From Qipengyuania huizhouensis (GTDB taxonomy: Bacteria; Pseudomonadota; Alphaproteobacteria; Sphingomonadales; Sphingomonadaceae), in NCBI RefSeq assembly GCF_019711635.1, contig NZ_JAIGNT010000003.1, positions 1-64,000 on the forward strand: a stretch of 64,000 nucleotides of DNA, given 5' to 3'. Below the pieces are notes generated by a model. That model saw only the letters and a list, made by a program, of their open reading frames with translations, searched no databases and was not told where the DNA came from. The translations under genes were made by a program, and so were the position numbers. Below, in pieces: positions 45,253 through 55,352 of the stretch. Numbering within the stretch: position 1 is the stretch's first letter; every line of letters begins with the position of its first letter.

Positions 45253-46148
45253 GCGAAAGCCTGCAGGATCGGGTTCGCCGGACGCTCGCGCAGGAGGTGC
45301 GTAGCGAAGTGGCCGGTTACGCGCGCATGCTGGGCGAAGAAGCCGGGGCCAGCGCAGTGCTGTTCTATGGTTCGAACCTTCGGACAGGTTCTCTCGAGGG
45401 CGTGCTGGACTTCTACGTCCTCTTACCCGGGCCGCAGCGCGAGCGGATCTGGCCGCGAGTCAGTTATTGCGAACGGCCTTTCGAGGGTGACATTCTTCGC
45501 GCCAAGATCGCCACGATGAGCCTTGATAAGTTCGCGCAAGCGGCCACTGGTCGAAGCCGCGACACCACAATCTGGACCAGGTTCGTCCAGCCAAGTGCTC
45601 TTGTCTGGGCGAAGGACGAACCCTCGAGATCGGCCGTGGAGGATGCCATCGGACATGCGGCACGAACTGCAGCCCGGTTCGCAGCGGTGCTTGGCCCGGA
45701 AAGAGCGCGCGCGCAGGATTACTGGCAAGCGCTTTTTCAAGCCACCTATCGTGCCGAATTCCGCGTCGAAAAGCCCGGCCGCGAAGATTCGATACTGTCA
45801 GTCAATGCTGAACACTTCGACGGCCTTTTGCCGCTTGCCTGGGATGCCGAGGGCGTGCCGATCAAACGCGGTCCTGACGACACGCTCAAGCCGGGCATGG
45901 GGGACAGACGCCGTGCCAAGATCATGAAAGCATGGCGGGCGCGCCAACGGCTGGGTAAGCCACTTAACATCCTTCGCCTGGCCAAAGCGACGACGACCTT
46001 CGAAGGTGCTGCGCGCTACGGTGCCTGGAAGCTGGAGCGACACACCGGGATTGCGCTGGAAGTTACGCCTTTCCGTGAAAAGCATCCCCTGCTCGCCATG
46101 CCGGGGGCGGCATGGGAACTATGGCGCAAACGCAGGCGCTCCGGCTAG
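45249..46148 (+). CDS. putative Tam41-like nucleotidyltransferase
   Basis: 299 residues, no signal or membrane segment. The N-terminal third looks like a nucleotidyltransferase: AVLFYGSNLRTGSLEGVLDF has a Gly-Ser (Gly41, Ser42) followed by an Asp (Asp54), as in Tam41, the mitochondrial CDP-diacylglycerol synthase (YGSG...IDF). Downstream LDKFAQAATGRSRDTTIWTRF recalls Tam41's ligand-binding helix. The GTGA coupling with a lipid kinase supports a phosphatidate to CDP-diacylglycerol role. This is inference from motif and context; overall similarity is low. Confidence 0.5.
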   Translation: MSESLQDRVRRTLAQEVRSEVAGYARMLGEEAGASAVLFYGSNLRTGSLEGVLDFYVLLPGPQRERIWPRVSYCERPFEGDILRAKIATMSLDKFAQAATGRSRDTTIWTRFVQPSALVWAKDEPSRSAVEDAIGHAARTAARFAAVLGPERARAQDYWQALFQATYRAEFRVEKPGREDSILSVNAEHFDGLLPLAWDAEGVPIKRGPDDTLKPGMGDRRRAKIMKAWRARQRLGKPLNILRLAKATTTFEGAARYGAWKLERHTGIALEVTPFREKHPLLAMPGAAWELWRKRRRSG

Positions 46149-46151
46149 AAA

Positions 46152-46649
46152 TCAGCGGTAGCGCATGCGGATCGAGATGTTCTCCACTCCACTGCCGACA
46201 TCGAAGCCTACCTTCTTGTAGCTCGGCTTGCCGAGGTTGAAGAGATTGATGCTGGGATCGTTCGACATGGCGCCACCGTCTCCGAAAATATCTGTTTCGC
46301 CATCCCCGTCGACATCGTGGCGAACGGCAATACCGTAGTGACCAGCCTTGGGAAGCGGCATGCAGAAGCGCATGGTGCCGGCCTTCGCAGGAGCTTCCAT
46401 TCGATAAATCCAGCGGCCCTTCTCCAGCCAATCTTGCTTGGTGGCACGGTAAGACTGGATACGGATCGTACCCTTGCTTTCCTTTATCCCCGTAATGGCG
46501 ACCGACACAGCAGGGCCCTTACCTGCCGCGCACAGGCCCGGATCATTAGTGATTTTTTCGCGGTATTGCGCTTCGGCAGGTGATGACAGCGTCAGAGCTG
46601 CAAGCGCAAACGTGCCGGTACCTGCAATGGCAGCAATCAGTTTCTTCAT
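46152..46649 (-). CDS. exported DUF2141 protein
   Basis: 165 residues. Signal peptide to about residue 27 (SSPAEAQ). DUF2141 pattern: VSVAITGIKESKGTIRIQ, FCMPLPKAGHYGIAVRHDVD and DGDGETDIFGDGGAMSND. Family function unknown; periplasmic. It is convergent with the Tam41-like gene. A TGCAGAGA/TCTCTGCA inverted repeat lies 29-46 bases upstream. Confidence 0.85.
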   Translation of the reverse strand: MKKLIAAIAGTGTFALAALTLSSPAEAQYREKITNDPGLCAAGKGPAVSVAITGIKESKGTIRIQSYRATKQDWLEKGRWIYRMEAPAKAGTMRFCMPLPKAGHYGIAVRHDVDGDGETDIFGDGGAMSNDPSINLFNLGKPSYKKVGFDVGSGVENISIRMRYR

Positions 46650-46677
46650 ACGGAAAGCCCCGTCAATTCAAAGTGAG

Positions 46678-46717
46678 TGCAGAGAAATCTCTGCATCTTG
46701 TTGGCGGGATTCCCGCC
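46678..46717 (-). promoter_or_regulatory. two inverted repeats upstream of DUF2141 gene
   Basis: TGCAGAGA-AA-TCTCTGCA (46678-46695) and the 15-base palindrome GGCGGGATTCCCGCC (46703-46717) lie side by side in the 278-base gap before rpe. The rest of the gap has a CGTGGATAA DnaA-box-like match near 46831 and no gene that I can support. Confidence 0.5.
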
Positions 46718-46927
46718 TCGATACACCGAGCTGTTTGCCAAATTTCCGCTGAATTGCGGCTGAATTTCCCGTTCAGCGACGAAAGAGGGCGAGTAAAGGA
46801 GGCAAGCTGCGACCAACGGCAGCGGTGGTTCGTGGATAAGCCGGGGGACAAGCTTGTGGAGACTTACGGGAGAAGGGTATTTCGAATGTTGCAAGGCTAA
46901 CTCAATCCGAAGCCGGACAACGCGATC

Positions 46928-47590
46928 ATGACTGCCCCACTGATTTCGCCCTCCATCCTCTCAGCCGATTTTGCCCGGTTGGGTGAGGAAGTGCGTGCGA
47001 TTGACGAGGCCGGAGCCGACTGGATCCATATCGATGTAATGGACGGACACTACGTGCCAAATATCACCATCGGGCCTGCGGTGGTGAAAGCATTGCGTCC
47101 ACATACCGACAAGCCCTTCGACGTCCATCTGATGATTCAGCCGGTCGATCCTTACCTGGAGGCTTTCGCCGAAGCCGGCGCGGATATCATCACCGTCCAT
47201 CCCGAAGCGGGGCCGCACATCCACCGCACGCTGCAGGCTATCAAAGGGCTCGGCAAACAGGCGGGCGTAGTGCTCAACCCGGGTACTCCGGCAAAGATGC
47301 TCGATTATCTTATCGAGGAAGTCGACCTCGTTCTGGTGATGAGCGTCAATCCCGGCTTCGGCGGACAAAGCTTCATCCACTCGCAGCTGCGCAAGATCGA
47401 GGCGATCCGCAAAATGATCGACAAGACGGGCAAAGACATTCGGCTCGAAGTCGATGGCGGGGTCGATCCGAAGACTGCTCCGCTCTGCATCGATGCCGGG
47501 GCCGATGTGCTCGTGGCTGGCTCCGCCACATTCCGCGGCGGACCCGAAAAATATGCCTCGAACATCGCCGCGCTGAAGGGCCGGAAATGA
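46928..47590 (+). CDS. rpe: ribulose-phosphate 3-epimerase
   Basis: 220-residue TIM barrel. Interconverts ribulose-5-P and xylulose-5-P. Signature: [54 protein letters not shown] and the second catalytic Asp in [11 protein letters not shown]. It overlaps the next start by four bases (ATGA). Confidence 0.97.
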   Translation: MTAPLISPSILSADFARLGEEVRAIDEAGADWIHIDVMDGHYVPNITIGPAVVKALRPHTDKPFDVHLMIQPVDPYLEAFAEAGADIITVHPEAGPHIHRTLQAIKGLGKQAGVVLNPGTPAKMLDYLIEEVDLVLVMSVNPGFGGQSFIHSQLRKIEAIRKMIDKTGKDIRLEVDGGVDPKTAPLCIDAGADVLVAGSATFRGGPEKYASNIAALKGRK

Positions 47591-49524
47591 GCGAAGGGCA
47601 CGTCGATCTTCTGAATGCCGCGCGTGAAGATGCACCGGGCAGAATGCAGGCGGCCTTGCCGTTGTTCGACGAGCCCGAACCCCATGTAGAAGCGAAAGAT
47701 CGCGAACCGGAGGTCGAGGTCTGCCACGTTGCCGAACCGCAGCCCGTTGCGAAGACCCCAGCTCCTCCATCAGAACCAATAGTCGATCCCGAACCCCTCG
47801 AGCCTGCTCGGGCTCTCGTGCCCGCCGATTTTGCGCTGCCTGATACCGGACCGGTCGAAATGGCGATGCGCTGGGCCTATAGACTGGGCGTACCCGGCTC
47901 GATCCTTTGTGCCCCGTTGCGCAAGCCTGCACGCCCTCGGTTCCTCGCGATGGTCGAAACTCCGCTTGCCGGCGATCGTGCCTCGGGAATGGCTCTGCGT
48001 GCCGGGTATCTCCAGGTTGCGGGGCACAAGACGCTCATAACCAGGCTTGATTTCGCCTCGCCCTCCAAGCTGGCCCCACCCGTCGCCCGCGCTGTGCATG
48101 GCTTCACCTGGATGCGCGACCTGTCTTCCTGTGCGCCGCGCGGACAATGCGCCGATACCTCGGGACGTCTCTTTCGCGAGTGGCTGAAGGCGAATCCCGA
48201 GCCCGGAAAGGGGCCCGCATGGGATGTAGAACTTGCCGGTTTGCGCCTGCTGAACTGGCTGGTCCATACACCGGTCCTGCTTTCGGGTGAGGGCGAGAAA
48301 CTCAAGACTCCTCTTCTGGGTGCTATCGAGGTGACGGCGCGCTGGCTCGACCGGCACGTACCGAACGGGAATGATGGCCTCGCGCAGGTGACGGGCTGGA
48401 CGGGTCTGGTGGCGGCCGGACTGCTGCTGCCCGATGGCAAGCCGCGCCGTTTGCATGCAGAAGCGGGCCTCCTGCGGACGCTCGGCGAACTCGTTAGCGA
48501 CGATGGCGGTGTACTCTCCCGCAGCCCTTCGGCGCAGGCGCAGGTCATCGCACTGCTTGTCGACCTGCGGGCCTGCTACGAGGCGGTTAAGCAGGATCCG
48601 CCCGCTGCGTTTGCTGCGCTTCTCAGCCTGCTCGTCCCCGCGCTCCTGTCCCTGCGCATGGGCGACAAGGGCCTCGGCAGTTGGCAGGGTAGCTCCGCCA
48701 TGAGTGAATCTGCGCTCGATGCCCTCGTCACCGCGAGTGGAGTACGTGCACGCCCCATGATGGATGCTCGCCACTGGGGGTATCAGCGGGTGCGATCGCG
48801 CGACGGACTGTTGGTCATGGATGCTGCACCACCGCCGAAGCCGCGCCACGCACGCCACGGCTGCGCTTCTACGCTGGCATTCGAATTTTCTCACCGGACG
48901 CAGCGGATCGTCGTCAATTGCGGCGGCGCGGAACTTGCGGGCGCGCTGGTCCCGGCGCGAATCGAGCAGGGGCTGCGCGGAACCTCGGCCCATTCGACGC
49001 TGGTACTCGACGAAGCCAATTCCACTGCCGTCCTCCTCCACGGACAGATCGGCAAGGGGGTTGAAGAAGTCGACTTCACTCGCGAGACCATCGAACAGAG
49101 CGGGCGTAAGGCGGTCAAGCTGGAGGCTTCGCACAACGGATATGTCGCGCGGCACGGCCTGCTCCATCGCCGCATCCTTATCCTCTCCGACGACGGCAGT
49201 GAACTGCGCGGCGAGGATGTGCTCGAGCCTTCGGGTCGCAAGGGCAAGCGCGGCAAGATCGCCTTCGCCATCCGGTTCCATCTCGGTCGCGGGATCGAGG
49301 CGAAACTGACCGACGACGCTATGGGCGTGCATCTGGCGCTTCCCGACGCAAGCTACTGGCAATTTCGGCTCGGGGGCATTAGCGGCGAAGCGCACTGCAC
49401 GCTGGAGGACAGCCTGTGGGTCGATGGCCATGGCCGTCCGCACGGCGTGCAGCAGATCGTGGTCGAAGGCATGGCCGCGCGCGGCGGGGAACGCTTCCCC
49501 TGGCTGCTCAAACGAATGGGGTGA
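47587..49524 (+). CDS. heparinase II/III-like protein
   Basis: 645 residues. The first 80 are Pro/Glu-rich and disordered, with no signal peptide. Residues 85-390 are mostly helical, like an alginate-lyase/heparinase toroid, and 410-640 are a heparinase II/III beta-sandwich ([39 protein letters not shown]). Lyases of this fold cut uronic-acid polysaccharides; substrate unknown. It sits between rpe and purH in one overlapping run. Confidence 0.82.
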   Translation: MSEGHVDLLNAAREDAPGRMQAALPLFDEPEPHVEAKDREPEVEVCHVAEPQPVAKTPAPPSEPIVDPEPLEPARALVPADFALPDTGPVEMAMRWAYRLGVPGSILCAPLRKPARPRFLAMVETPLAGDRASGMALRAGYLQVAGHKTLITRLDFASPSKLAPPVARAVHGFTWMRDLSSCAPRGQCADTSGRLFREWLKANPEPGKGPAWDVELAGLRLLNWLVHTPVLLSGEGEKLKTPLLGAIEVTARWLDRHVPNGNDGLAQVTGWTGLVAAGLLLPDGKPRRLHAEAGLLRTLGELVSDDGGVLSRSPSAQAQVIALLVDLRACYEAVKQDPPAAFAALLSLLVPALLSLRMGDKGLGSWQGSSAMSESALDALVTASGVRARPMMDARHWGYQRVRSRDGLLVMDAAPPPKPRHARHGCASTLAFEFSHRTQRIVVNCGGAELAGALVPARIEQGLRGTSAHSTLVLDEANSTAVLLHGQIGKGVEEVDFTRETIEQSGRKAVKLEASHNGYVARHGLLHRRILILSDDGSELRGEDVLEPSGRKGKRGKIAFAIRFHLGRGIEAKLTDDAMGVHLALPDASYWQFRLGGISGEAHCTLEDSLWVDGHGRPHGVQQIVVEGMAARGGERFPWLLKRMG

Positions 49525-49532
49525 ATTTTTCG

Positions 49533-51119
49533 GTGACTGACGTGGCGATCAAGCGGGCACTGCTTTCGGTGTCCGACAAGAGCGGTTTGGTAGATCTGGG
49601 CAAGGCGCTTGCAGCCAAGGGTATCGAGCTGGTCTCGACCGGCGGTACTGCCAGGGCGCTGCGCGACGCGGGCCTGGAGGTGAAGGACGTCTCCGACCTC
49701 ACCGGTTTTCCCGAGATGATGGACGGACGCGTCAAGACGCTGCACCCCATGGTACATGGCGGTCTTCTGGCAGTGCGCGACAATCCCGGCCACGTAGCCG
49801 CGATGGCGGAGCACGCGATCGGTGCTATCGACCTAGTGGTGGTCAATCTCTATCCTTTCGAAGCCACTGTCGCAAAAGGCGCCGGGCGCGACGAGATCAT
49901 CGAGAATATCGATATCGGCGGGCCGAGCATGGTGCGCAGCGCGGCGAAGAACCATCAGTTCGTCACCATCGTCACTGACCCTGCGGACTACGGCACGCTG
50001 GTCGGCGAGTTGGAAGCGGCGGGCGCTACCTCGTTCGAATTTCGCCGCAAATGCGCAGCCAAGGCCTTTGCTGCCACTGCGGCTTACGATTCGATGATCA
50101 GCCAGTGGTTCGCTTTCGCCGACCAGGGCGAAACCTTCCCCGGAATGCTCGCCGTGAACGGCAAGGAGCCGACCGAGCTGCGCTATGGGGAAAACCCGCA
50201 CCAGAAGGCGGCGCTCTACACGCCGGTGGGACCGCATGCGAAAGGCATCGCGCAAGCCGAACAGCTGCAAGGCAAGGAACTCAGCTACAACAACTATAAC
50301 GACGCCGACGCCGCGCTGGAACTCTGTGCGGAATTCGCAGGCGGCGATCCCGCAGTAGTGATCGTGAAGCATGCCAACCCTTGCGGTGTGGCGCAGGCAT
50401 CTTCTTTGATCGAAGCCTGGAACGAGGCTCTGGCATGCGACAGCGTTTCGGCCTTTGGCGGCATTGTGGCCGTGAATGCCGAACTCGACGGCGAGACGGC
50501 AGCGGCGATCTGCGAGATCTTTACCGAAGTGGTCATCGCGCCCTCGGTCAGCGAAGAGGCGCGCGAAGCTTTCGCGAAAAAGAAGAACCTCCGCCTCCTG
50601 GTTACCGGCGAGCTGCCCGACCCTCGTCGCGGCGGCTTGATGGTCAAGCCGATCACGGGTGGTCTGCTGGTCCAGACGCGTGACAATGGCGCAATCTCGC
50701 AGGACGACCTCAAGGTGGTTACCCAGCGCGAACCCACCGAGCAGGAACTCAAGGACTGCATTTTCGCCTGGACCGTGGCGCGGCATGTGAAATCGAACGC
50801 CATCGTCTATGCCAAGGACGGGGCAACCGCAGGCATCGGCGCAGGCCAGATGAACCGCCGCGATTCGAGCCGGATCGCCGCTATGAAGGCTGCGGAAGCT
50901 GCGGCGAAATACGGCTGGGACAAAAGCCGCACCGTCGGTAGTGCCGTCGCATCGGACGCCTTCTTTCCCTTTGCCGATGGTCTGCTTGCCGCGGCCGAAG
51001 CGGGCGCTACGGCGATCATCCAGCCCGGCGGTTCGATCCGCGACGAGGAAGTTATTGCCGCAGCGGATGAGCACGGCCTCGCCATGGTGTTTACCGGAAT
51101 GAGACATTTTCGGCACTAA
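49533..51119 (+). CDS. purH: bifunctional AICAR transformylase / IMP cyclohydrolase
   Basis: 528 residues from the GTG at 49533 (start [18 protein letters not shown]); a GTG at 49521 overlapping the previous stop is also possible. IMP cyclohydrolase N-half ([29 protein letters not shown]) and AICAR transformylase C-half with KHANPCGVA near residue 279. It catalyses the last two steps of purine synthesis. Confidence 0.96.
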   Translation: MTDVAIKRALLSVSDKSGLVDLGKALAAKGIELVSTGGTARALRDAGLEVKDVSDLTGFPEMMDGRVKTLHPMVHGGLLAVRDNPGHVAAMAEHAIGAIDLVVVNLYPFEATVAKGAGRDEIIENIDIGGPSMVRSAAKNHQFVTIVTDPADYGTLVGELEAAGATSFEFRRKCAAKAFAATAAYDSMISQWFAFADQGETFPGMLAVNGKEPTELRYGENPHQKAALYTPVGPHAKGIAQAEQLQGKELSYNNYNDADAALELCAEFAGGDPAVVIVKHANPCGVAQASSLIEAWNEALACDSVSAFGGIVAVNAELDGETAAAICEIFTEVVIAPSVSEEAREAFAKKKNLRLLVTGELPDPRRGGLMVKPITGGLLVQTRDNGAISQDDLKVVTQREPTEQELKDCIFAWTVARHVKSNAIVYAKDGATAGIGAGQMNRRDSSRIAAMKAAEAAAKYGWDKSRTVGSAVASDAFFPFADGLLAAAEAGATAIIQPGGSIRDEEVIAAADEHGLAMVFTGMRHFRH

Positions 51120-51229
51120 TACGGCGGCTCGTTCCGCCAATTGGCTGAACGCTGCACAACCCGACCATTCAGCACGTTGCAATCGGCGCGTGCGTACCCA
51201 CGTGGGACAAGACCACGAAAGACCGTAAG

Positions 51230-51349
51230 ATGAACCTGTTCAGCCCTGACCTTTATCGCAACTTCGGCATCGGTTTTCTTGCCGGTGCTATCATTGTCGC
51301 CTTTTCCAATGGCGGGGAGATAGTTTCCGCCGTCGCCGCTATAATCTGA
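51230..51349 (+). CDS. 39-residue membrane micropeptide upstream of msrA
   Basis: Starts MNLFSPDLYRNFGIGFLAGA and continues as a hydrophobic stretch ending VAAII; about residues 12-26 and 29-39 can span or lie in the membrane. Its TGA overlaps the msrA ATG by one base, so the two are translationally coupled. It has no cysteines and no signal peptidase site. Too short to assign; the coupling and the clean N-terminus argue that it is real. Confidence 0.6.
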   Translation: MNLFSPDLYRNFGIGFLAGAIIVAFSNGGEIVSAVAAII

Positions 51350-52029
51350 TGCGCCCGGCCGCCCTTCTCGTGGCGGCTGCTACCCTCGTAGTGACCAGCG
51401 CCTGCCAGCAGCCGGCCCTTGCCGCCGAAGAGGTGGTCGAGGCTCCCGCTGCCGTTCGCACTGCCAAGGAAGGAGCCGGTCTGAAGACTGCCATCTTCGC
51501 CGGCGGCTGTTTCTGGGGTGTGGAAGCGGTGTTCAGCCACACGAAGGGTGTCCGCAGCGCGGTGTCCGGCTATCACGGCGGAACCGAACGACAGGCGGAT
51601 TACAAGCTCGTTTCATCCGGCGTGACCGATCATGCAGAGGCGGTAAAGGTCACCTATGATCCGCGTGTTATCCGCTACGATCAGCTGCTACGGATTTTCT
51701 TCTCCGTCGTCGCGGATCCGACGCAGCTCAACCGCCAGGGGCCGGATCGCGGCGCGCATTATCGCAGTGCACTGATTCCGCTGTCTGCGGAGCAGAGTGC
51801 AGTCGCCAGGACCTATCTCGCCCAGCTGAAGAAGGCGGGCCTGTGGGACAGACCGATCGTCACGCGTATCGAACGTGCGCAGGCATTCTACCCGGCCGAG
51901 GCCTACCATCAGGACTTCGCCGCCAAAAACCCGCGCCATAGCTATATTCAGCGCTGGGATGCTCCCAAGGTGGCTGCGCTGAAGCGACTCTATCCCGGCG
52001 TCTACCGCTCCGAGTTCCAGCGCGACTGA
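51349..52029 (+). CDS. msrA: peptide-methionine (S)-S-oxide reductase MsrA
   Basis: 226 residues. The N-terminal signal has a lipobox VTSAC (Cys19), so the enzyme is probably exported. MsrA core: AIFAGGCFWGVEAVF (catalytic Cys54), VSGYHGGT, HAEAVKVTYDP and QLNRQGPDRGAHYRSAL. It repairs oxidised Met in envelope proteins. The 39-residue micropeptide gene precedes it by overlap. Confidence 0.93.
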   Translation: MRPAALLVAAATLVVTSACQQPALAAEEVVEAPAAVRTAKEGAGLKTAIFAGGCFWGVEAVFSHTKGVRSAVSGYHGGTERQADYKLVSSGVTDHAEAVKVTYDPRVIRYDQLLRIFFSVVADPTQLNRQGPDRGAHYRSALIPLSAEQSAVARTYLAQLKKAGLWDRPIVTRIERAQAFYPAEAYHQDFAAKNPRHSYIQRWDAPKVAALKRLYPGVYRSEFQRD

Positions 52030-52065
52030 CTTGCGCGGGGACGCAGGCGGGCCTACCTCTCGTCC

Positions 52066-52533
52066 ATGGCAGGACACGCGCACGCACATAAGGAACATTC
52101 GGGCGACGATCTGATCGACGCAGCCCGGCTCACGCTCACCGATGCAGGCGAACAATGGACGGGTATGCGCCAATCCGTGTTCGAAGAGCTGGCTCGGCAC
52201 GACAAGCCGGCCAGCGCCTATGACATTGCCGACAATCTGTCCGCCGCGCGCGGTAAGCGGGTTGCCCCCAACAGCGTCTATCGCATTCTAGACCTTTTCG
52301 TGCGGACCAATCTCGCCAACCGGATCGAAAGCGCGAATGCCTATCTCGTCAATACGCATCCCGGATGCCGCCACGATTGCATCTTCCTGATCTGCGACGA
52401 TTGCGGGAAGGCGACGCATATCGACGATGACCGCGTGACCGGCGCCCTGCGGGTTGCAGGCAAGGAAGCGGGTTTCACCGATGTGAAGCCGGTGGTCGAA
52501 CTGCGCGGACTGTGTGACGATTGTGCCGCCTGA
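52066..52533 (+). CDS. zur: Fur-family regulator, Zur-like
   Basis: 155 residues. The N-terminus is His-rich (HAHAHKEH). Winged helix RQSVFEELARHDKPASAYDI, then KRVAPNSVYRILDLFV as recognition region. C-terminal zinc sites: CRHDCIFLICDDCGKATH and LRGLCDDC. Cys-rich C-terminus and PNSVYRILDLF fit Zur better than Fur; the exact metal is inferred. It sits between msrA and dxs as a separate unit. Confidence 0.85.
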   Translation: MAGHAHAHKEHSGDDLIDAARLTLTDAGEQWTGMRQSVFEELARHDKPASAYDIADNLSAARGKRVAPNSVYRILDLFVRTNLANRIESANAYLVNTHPGCRHDCIFLICDDCGKATHIDDDRVTGALRVAGKEAGFTDVKPVVELRGLCDDCAA

Positions 52534-52608
52534 GGCAGCGACAGAGCGTTCTTTTTCAGCGACCAAGCGTTCATCGACAGTTCGGAAAACCGCGTGTAAG
52601 GCATTCGT

Positions 52609-54531
52609 ATGACTAGCCGACCCGATACGCCATTGCTCGACACCGTCGTTACGCCTGACGATCTCCGCAAGCTCGATAAAAGCCAGCTACGCCAGCTTTC
52701 CGACGAATTGCGGGCCGAGATGATCGACGCCGTGGGGACGACGGGCGGGCACCTCGGCTCCGGCCTCGGCGTGGTCGAGTTGACCACAGCCATCCACTAT
52801 GTGTTCAACACCCCGGAAGACAGGCTGGTCTGGGACGTGGGCCACCAGTGTTATCCGCACAAGATCCTGACCGGACGGCGCGACCGTATCCGCACCCTGC
52901 GACAGGGCGGGGGCCTGAGCGGCTTCACCAAGCGCGCCGAAAGCGAATATGATCCCTTCGGTGCTGCACATAGCTCGACCTCGATTTCAGCCGCTCTCGG
53001 CTTTGCCATGGCCAACAAGATGCAGGGACGTCCGGGCCGCGGGATCGCGGTGATCGGCGATGGAGCGATGAGCGCCGGCATGGCCTATGAGGCGATGAAC
53101 AATGCCGAACAGGCGGGCAACCGGCTGGTGGTGATCCTCAACGACAATGACATGTCGATCGCCCCGCCCGTGGGCGGTCTTTCCGCCTATCTCGCGCGGA
53201 TGGTGTCCTCCAGCGAATACCTCGGCCTCAGAAGTATGGCCTCGAAGATCGCCAGAAAGCTCAGCCGCCGCGTGTGGTCGGGGCTGGAAAAAGCCGAGGA
53301 ATATACTCGCGGCATGGTCACTGGCGGCACGCTGTTCGAGGAATTGGGCTTTTACTACGTCGGACCGATCGACGGGCACAATCTCGACCACCTGATCCCG
53401 GTGCTCGAAAATGTGCGCGATAGCGAACAGGGTCCAGTGCTGATCCATGTCGTGACGAAGAAGGGCAAGGGGTACGCCCCGGCCGAAAACAGTGCCGACA
53501 AATATCACGGCGTCGCCAAGTTCGATGTCGTCACCGGCGAGCAGAAGAAGTCCTCAGGCGGCCCGCCCGCCTACCAGAACGTTTTCGGAGAGACGCTGGC
53601 GAAGCTGGCGAACGACGATCCGCGGATCTGCGCAATCACCGCCGCCATGCCGAGCGGTACGGGTGTCGACAAGTTTGCCAAGGCACACCCGGACAAGGCT
53701 TTCGATGTCGGCATCGCCGAACAGCACGGCGTGACTTTCGCCGCAGGACTTGCTGCCGAGGGCATGCGCCCCTTTGCGGCCATCTATTCGACCTTCCTCC
53801 AGCGCGCCTACGACCAGGTGGTGCACGATGTGGCGATCCAGAACCTGCCCGTGCGTTTTGCCATCGACCGCGCCGGACTGGTCGGCGCGGACGGCTGCAC
53901 CCACGCAGGCAGCTTCGACATAACCTATCTCGCCACACTGCCCAATTTCGTGGTTATGGCCGCCGCCGACGAGGCGGAACTGGCGCACATGACCTACACG
54001 GCGGCCGAGCATGACGACGGGCCCATCGCCTTCCGCTATCCGCGCGGCAGCGGCACCGGCGTGGAAATACCGGAGAAGCTGGAAAAGCTCGAGATCGGCA
54101 AGGGTCGCATCGTACGCGAAGGCACCAAGGTCGCGATCCTGTCGCTCGGCGCACGTCTGGAAGAAGCCAAGAAGGCTGCCGACCAGCTCGAAGCCAAAGG
54201 GCTTTCGACTACCGTCGCCGACATGCGCTTCGCCAAGCCGCTCGATACCGATCTGATCGAGAAGCTTATGCGCAGCCACGAAGTCGTGGTGACGATCGAA
54301 GAAGGCGCCATCGGCGGTCTCGGCGCACACGTGCTGACCTTCGCTTCGGACGAGGGACTGACCGACACCGGACTCAAGATCCGCACCATGCGCCTGCCCG
54401 ATATCTTCCAGGACCAAGACGATCCGGCAAAGCAGTATGACGAGGCTGGGCTAAACGCGCCGCATATTGTTGATACCGTGCTCGGCGCATTGCGACACAA
54501 TTCGGCAGGCGTCGAAGAGGCGCGCGCCTGA
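52609..54531 (+). CDS. dxs: 1-deoxy-D-xylulose-5-phosphate synthase
   Basis: 640 residues, first enzyme of the non-mevalonate isoprenoid pathway. Thiamine-binding [16 protein letters not shown] and [26 protein letters not shown], the transketolase half with [17 protein letters not shown] and RAGLVGADG. Full length. The product also feeds thiamine and pyridoxal synthesis. Confidence 0.97.
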   Translation: MTSRPDTPLLDTVVTPDDLRKLDKSQLRQLSDELRAEMIDAVGTTGGHLGSGLGVVELTTAIHYVFNTPEDRLVWDVGHQCYPHKILTGRRDRIRTLRQGGGLSGFTKRAESEYDPFGAAHSSTSISAALGFAMANKMQGRPGRGIAVIGDGAMSAGMAYEAMNNAEQAGNRLVVILNDNDMSIAPPVGGLSAYLARMVSSSEYLGLRSMASKIARKLSRRVWSGLEKAEEYTRGMVTGGTLFEELGFYYVGPIDGHNLDHLIPVLENVRDSEQGPVLIHVVTKKGKGYAPAENSADKYHGVAKFDVVTGEQKKSSGGPPAYQNVFGETLAKLANDDPRICAITAAMPSGTGVDKFAKAHPDKAFDVGIAEQHGVTFAAGLAAEGMRPFAAIYSTFLQRAYDQVVHDVAIQNLPVRFAIDRAGLVGADGCTHAGSFDITYLATLPNFVVMAAADEAELAHMTYTAAEHDDGPIAFRYPRGSGTGVEIPEKLEKLEIGKGRIVREGTKVAILSLGARLEEAKKAADQLEAKGLSTTVADMRFAKPLDTDLIEKLMRSHEVVVTIEEGAIGGLGAHVLTFASDEGLTDTGLKIRTMRLPDIFQDQDDPAKQYDEAGLNAPHIVDTVLGALRHNSAGVEEARA

Positions 54532-54554
54532 ATCAGGAACGGCTCGCACGTGCC

Positions 54555-55352
54555 ATGGCGATTGTGCTAGCGAGCATTCTGGCAATCTACCTCGCGCTGG
54601 TCGGTTTCCTGTATGCCGCACAGGGTCCGATCATCTATCCTGCACCGCGAACCATCGGTCCCGCGGCCGGCGGTTTCGAGGAAATCGTCTATCGAACCAG
54701 CGATGGGCTCGACCTGCGCGCCGGATATCGTGCCGCAAAATCCGGCTATCCGACCATCGTCTATTTCCACGGCAATGGCGCCGACTGGGTTTCCAGCGTC
54801 GTGGCAACGGACCGGCTCGTTCCTGAAGGCTACGGCGTTCTGGCCGCCGAATACAGGGGCTACCGCGGCAACCTCGGCACACCGAGCGAAGAGGGGCTGT
54901 ACCGCGACGGTAGAGCGGCCATAGCGTTTCTCGCGGAGCGCGACGTGAGTGCAAACGATCTGGTCATCATTGGCAATTCGATCGGTTCTGGCGTGGCCGT
55001 ACAAATGGCGAGCGAGACAGAGCCCGCAGCGCTGGTCCTGATTTCCCCCTTTGCCAGCCTGACCGGGCTAGCCGCCGAGAAATTACGCTGGCTGCCAACC
55101 GGGTTACTCCTTCGGGACCGTTACGAGAACGTCCAGAAACTGCGCACGATCAATGCGCCGACACTGCTATTGCATGGTGATGCCGACAGTTTGATCCCGC
55201 ATCGACATGCTTTAATGCTGGCCGAGGCCAATCCCCGAGCGGAGTTGCGCATCTTTCCTGGTGTCGGCCATGACCTTGCATGGCACGAGACAGCCGAAGA
55301 GGCTGTATTGGAATTTCTGGCGCAGCGTATTGAAAAGGATGAGAGCGAATGA
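54555..55352 (+). CDS. membrane-anchored alpha/beta hydrolase
   Basis: 265 residues. N-terminal membrane anchor (about 2-20), then PTIVYFHGNGADWVSS as oxyanion strand, nucleophile in IGNSIGSGVAV, Asp in LLHGDADSLIP and His in PGVGHDLAWHE. It resembles the BEM46/ABHD13-like family of serine hydrolases. Substrate unknown. The stop overlaps the enoyl-CoA hydratase start (ATGA). Confidence 0.87.
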   Translation: MAIVLASILAIYLALVGFLYAAQGPIIYPAPRTIGPAAGGFEEIVYRTSDGLDLRAGYRAAKSGYPTIVYFHGNGADWVSSVVATDRLVPEGYGVLAAEYRGYRGNLGTPSEEGLYRDGRAAIAFLAERDVSANDLVIIGNSIGSGVAVQMASETEPAALVLISPFASLTGLAAEKLRWLPTGLLLRDRYENVQKLRTINAPTLLLHGDADSLIPHRHALMLAEANPRAELRIFPGVGHDLAWHETAEEAVLEFLAQRIEKDESE

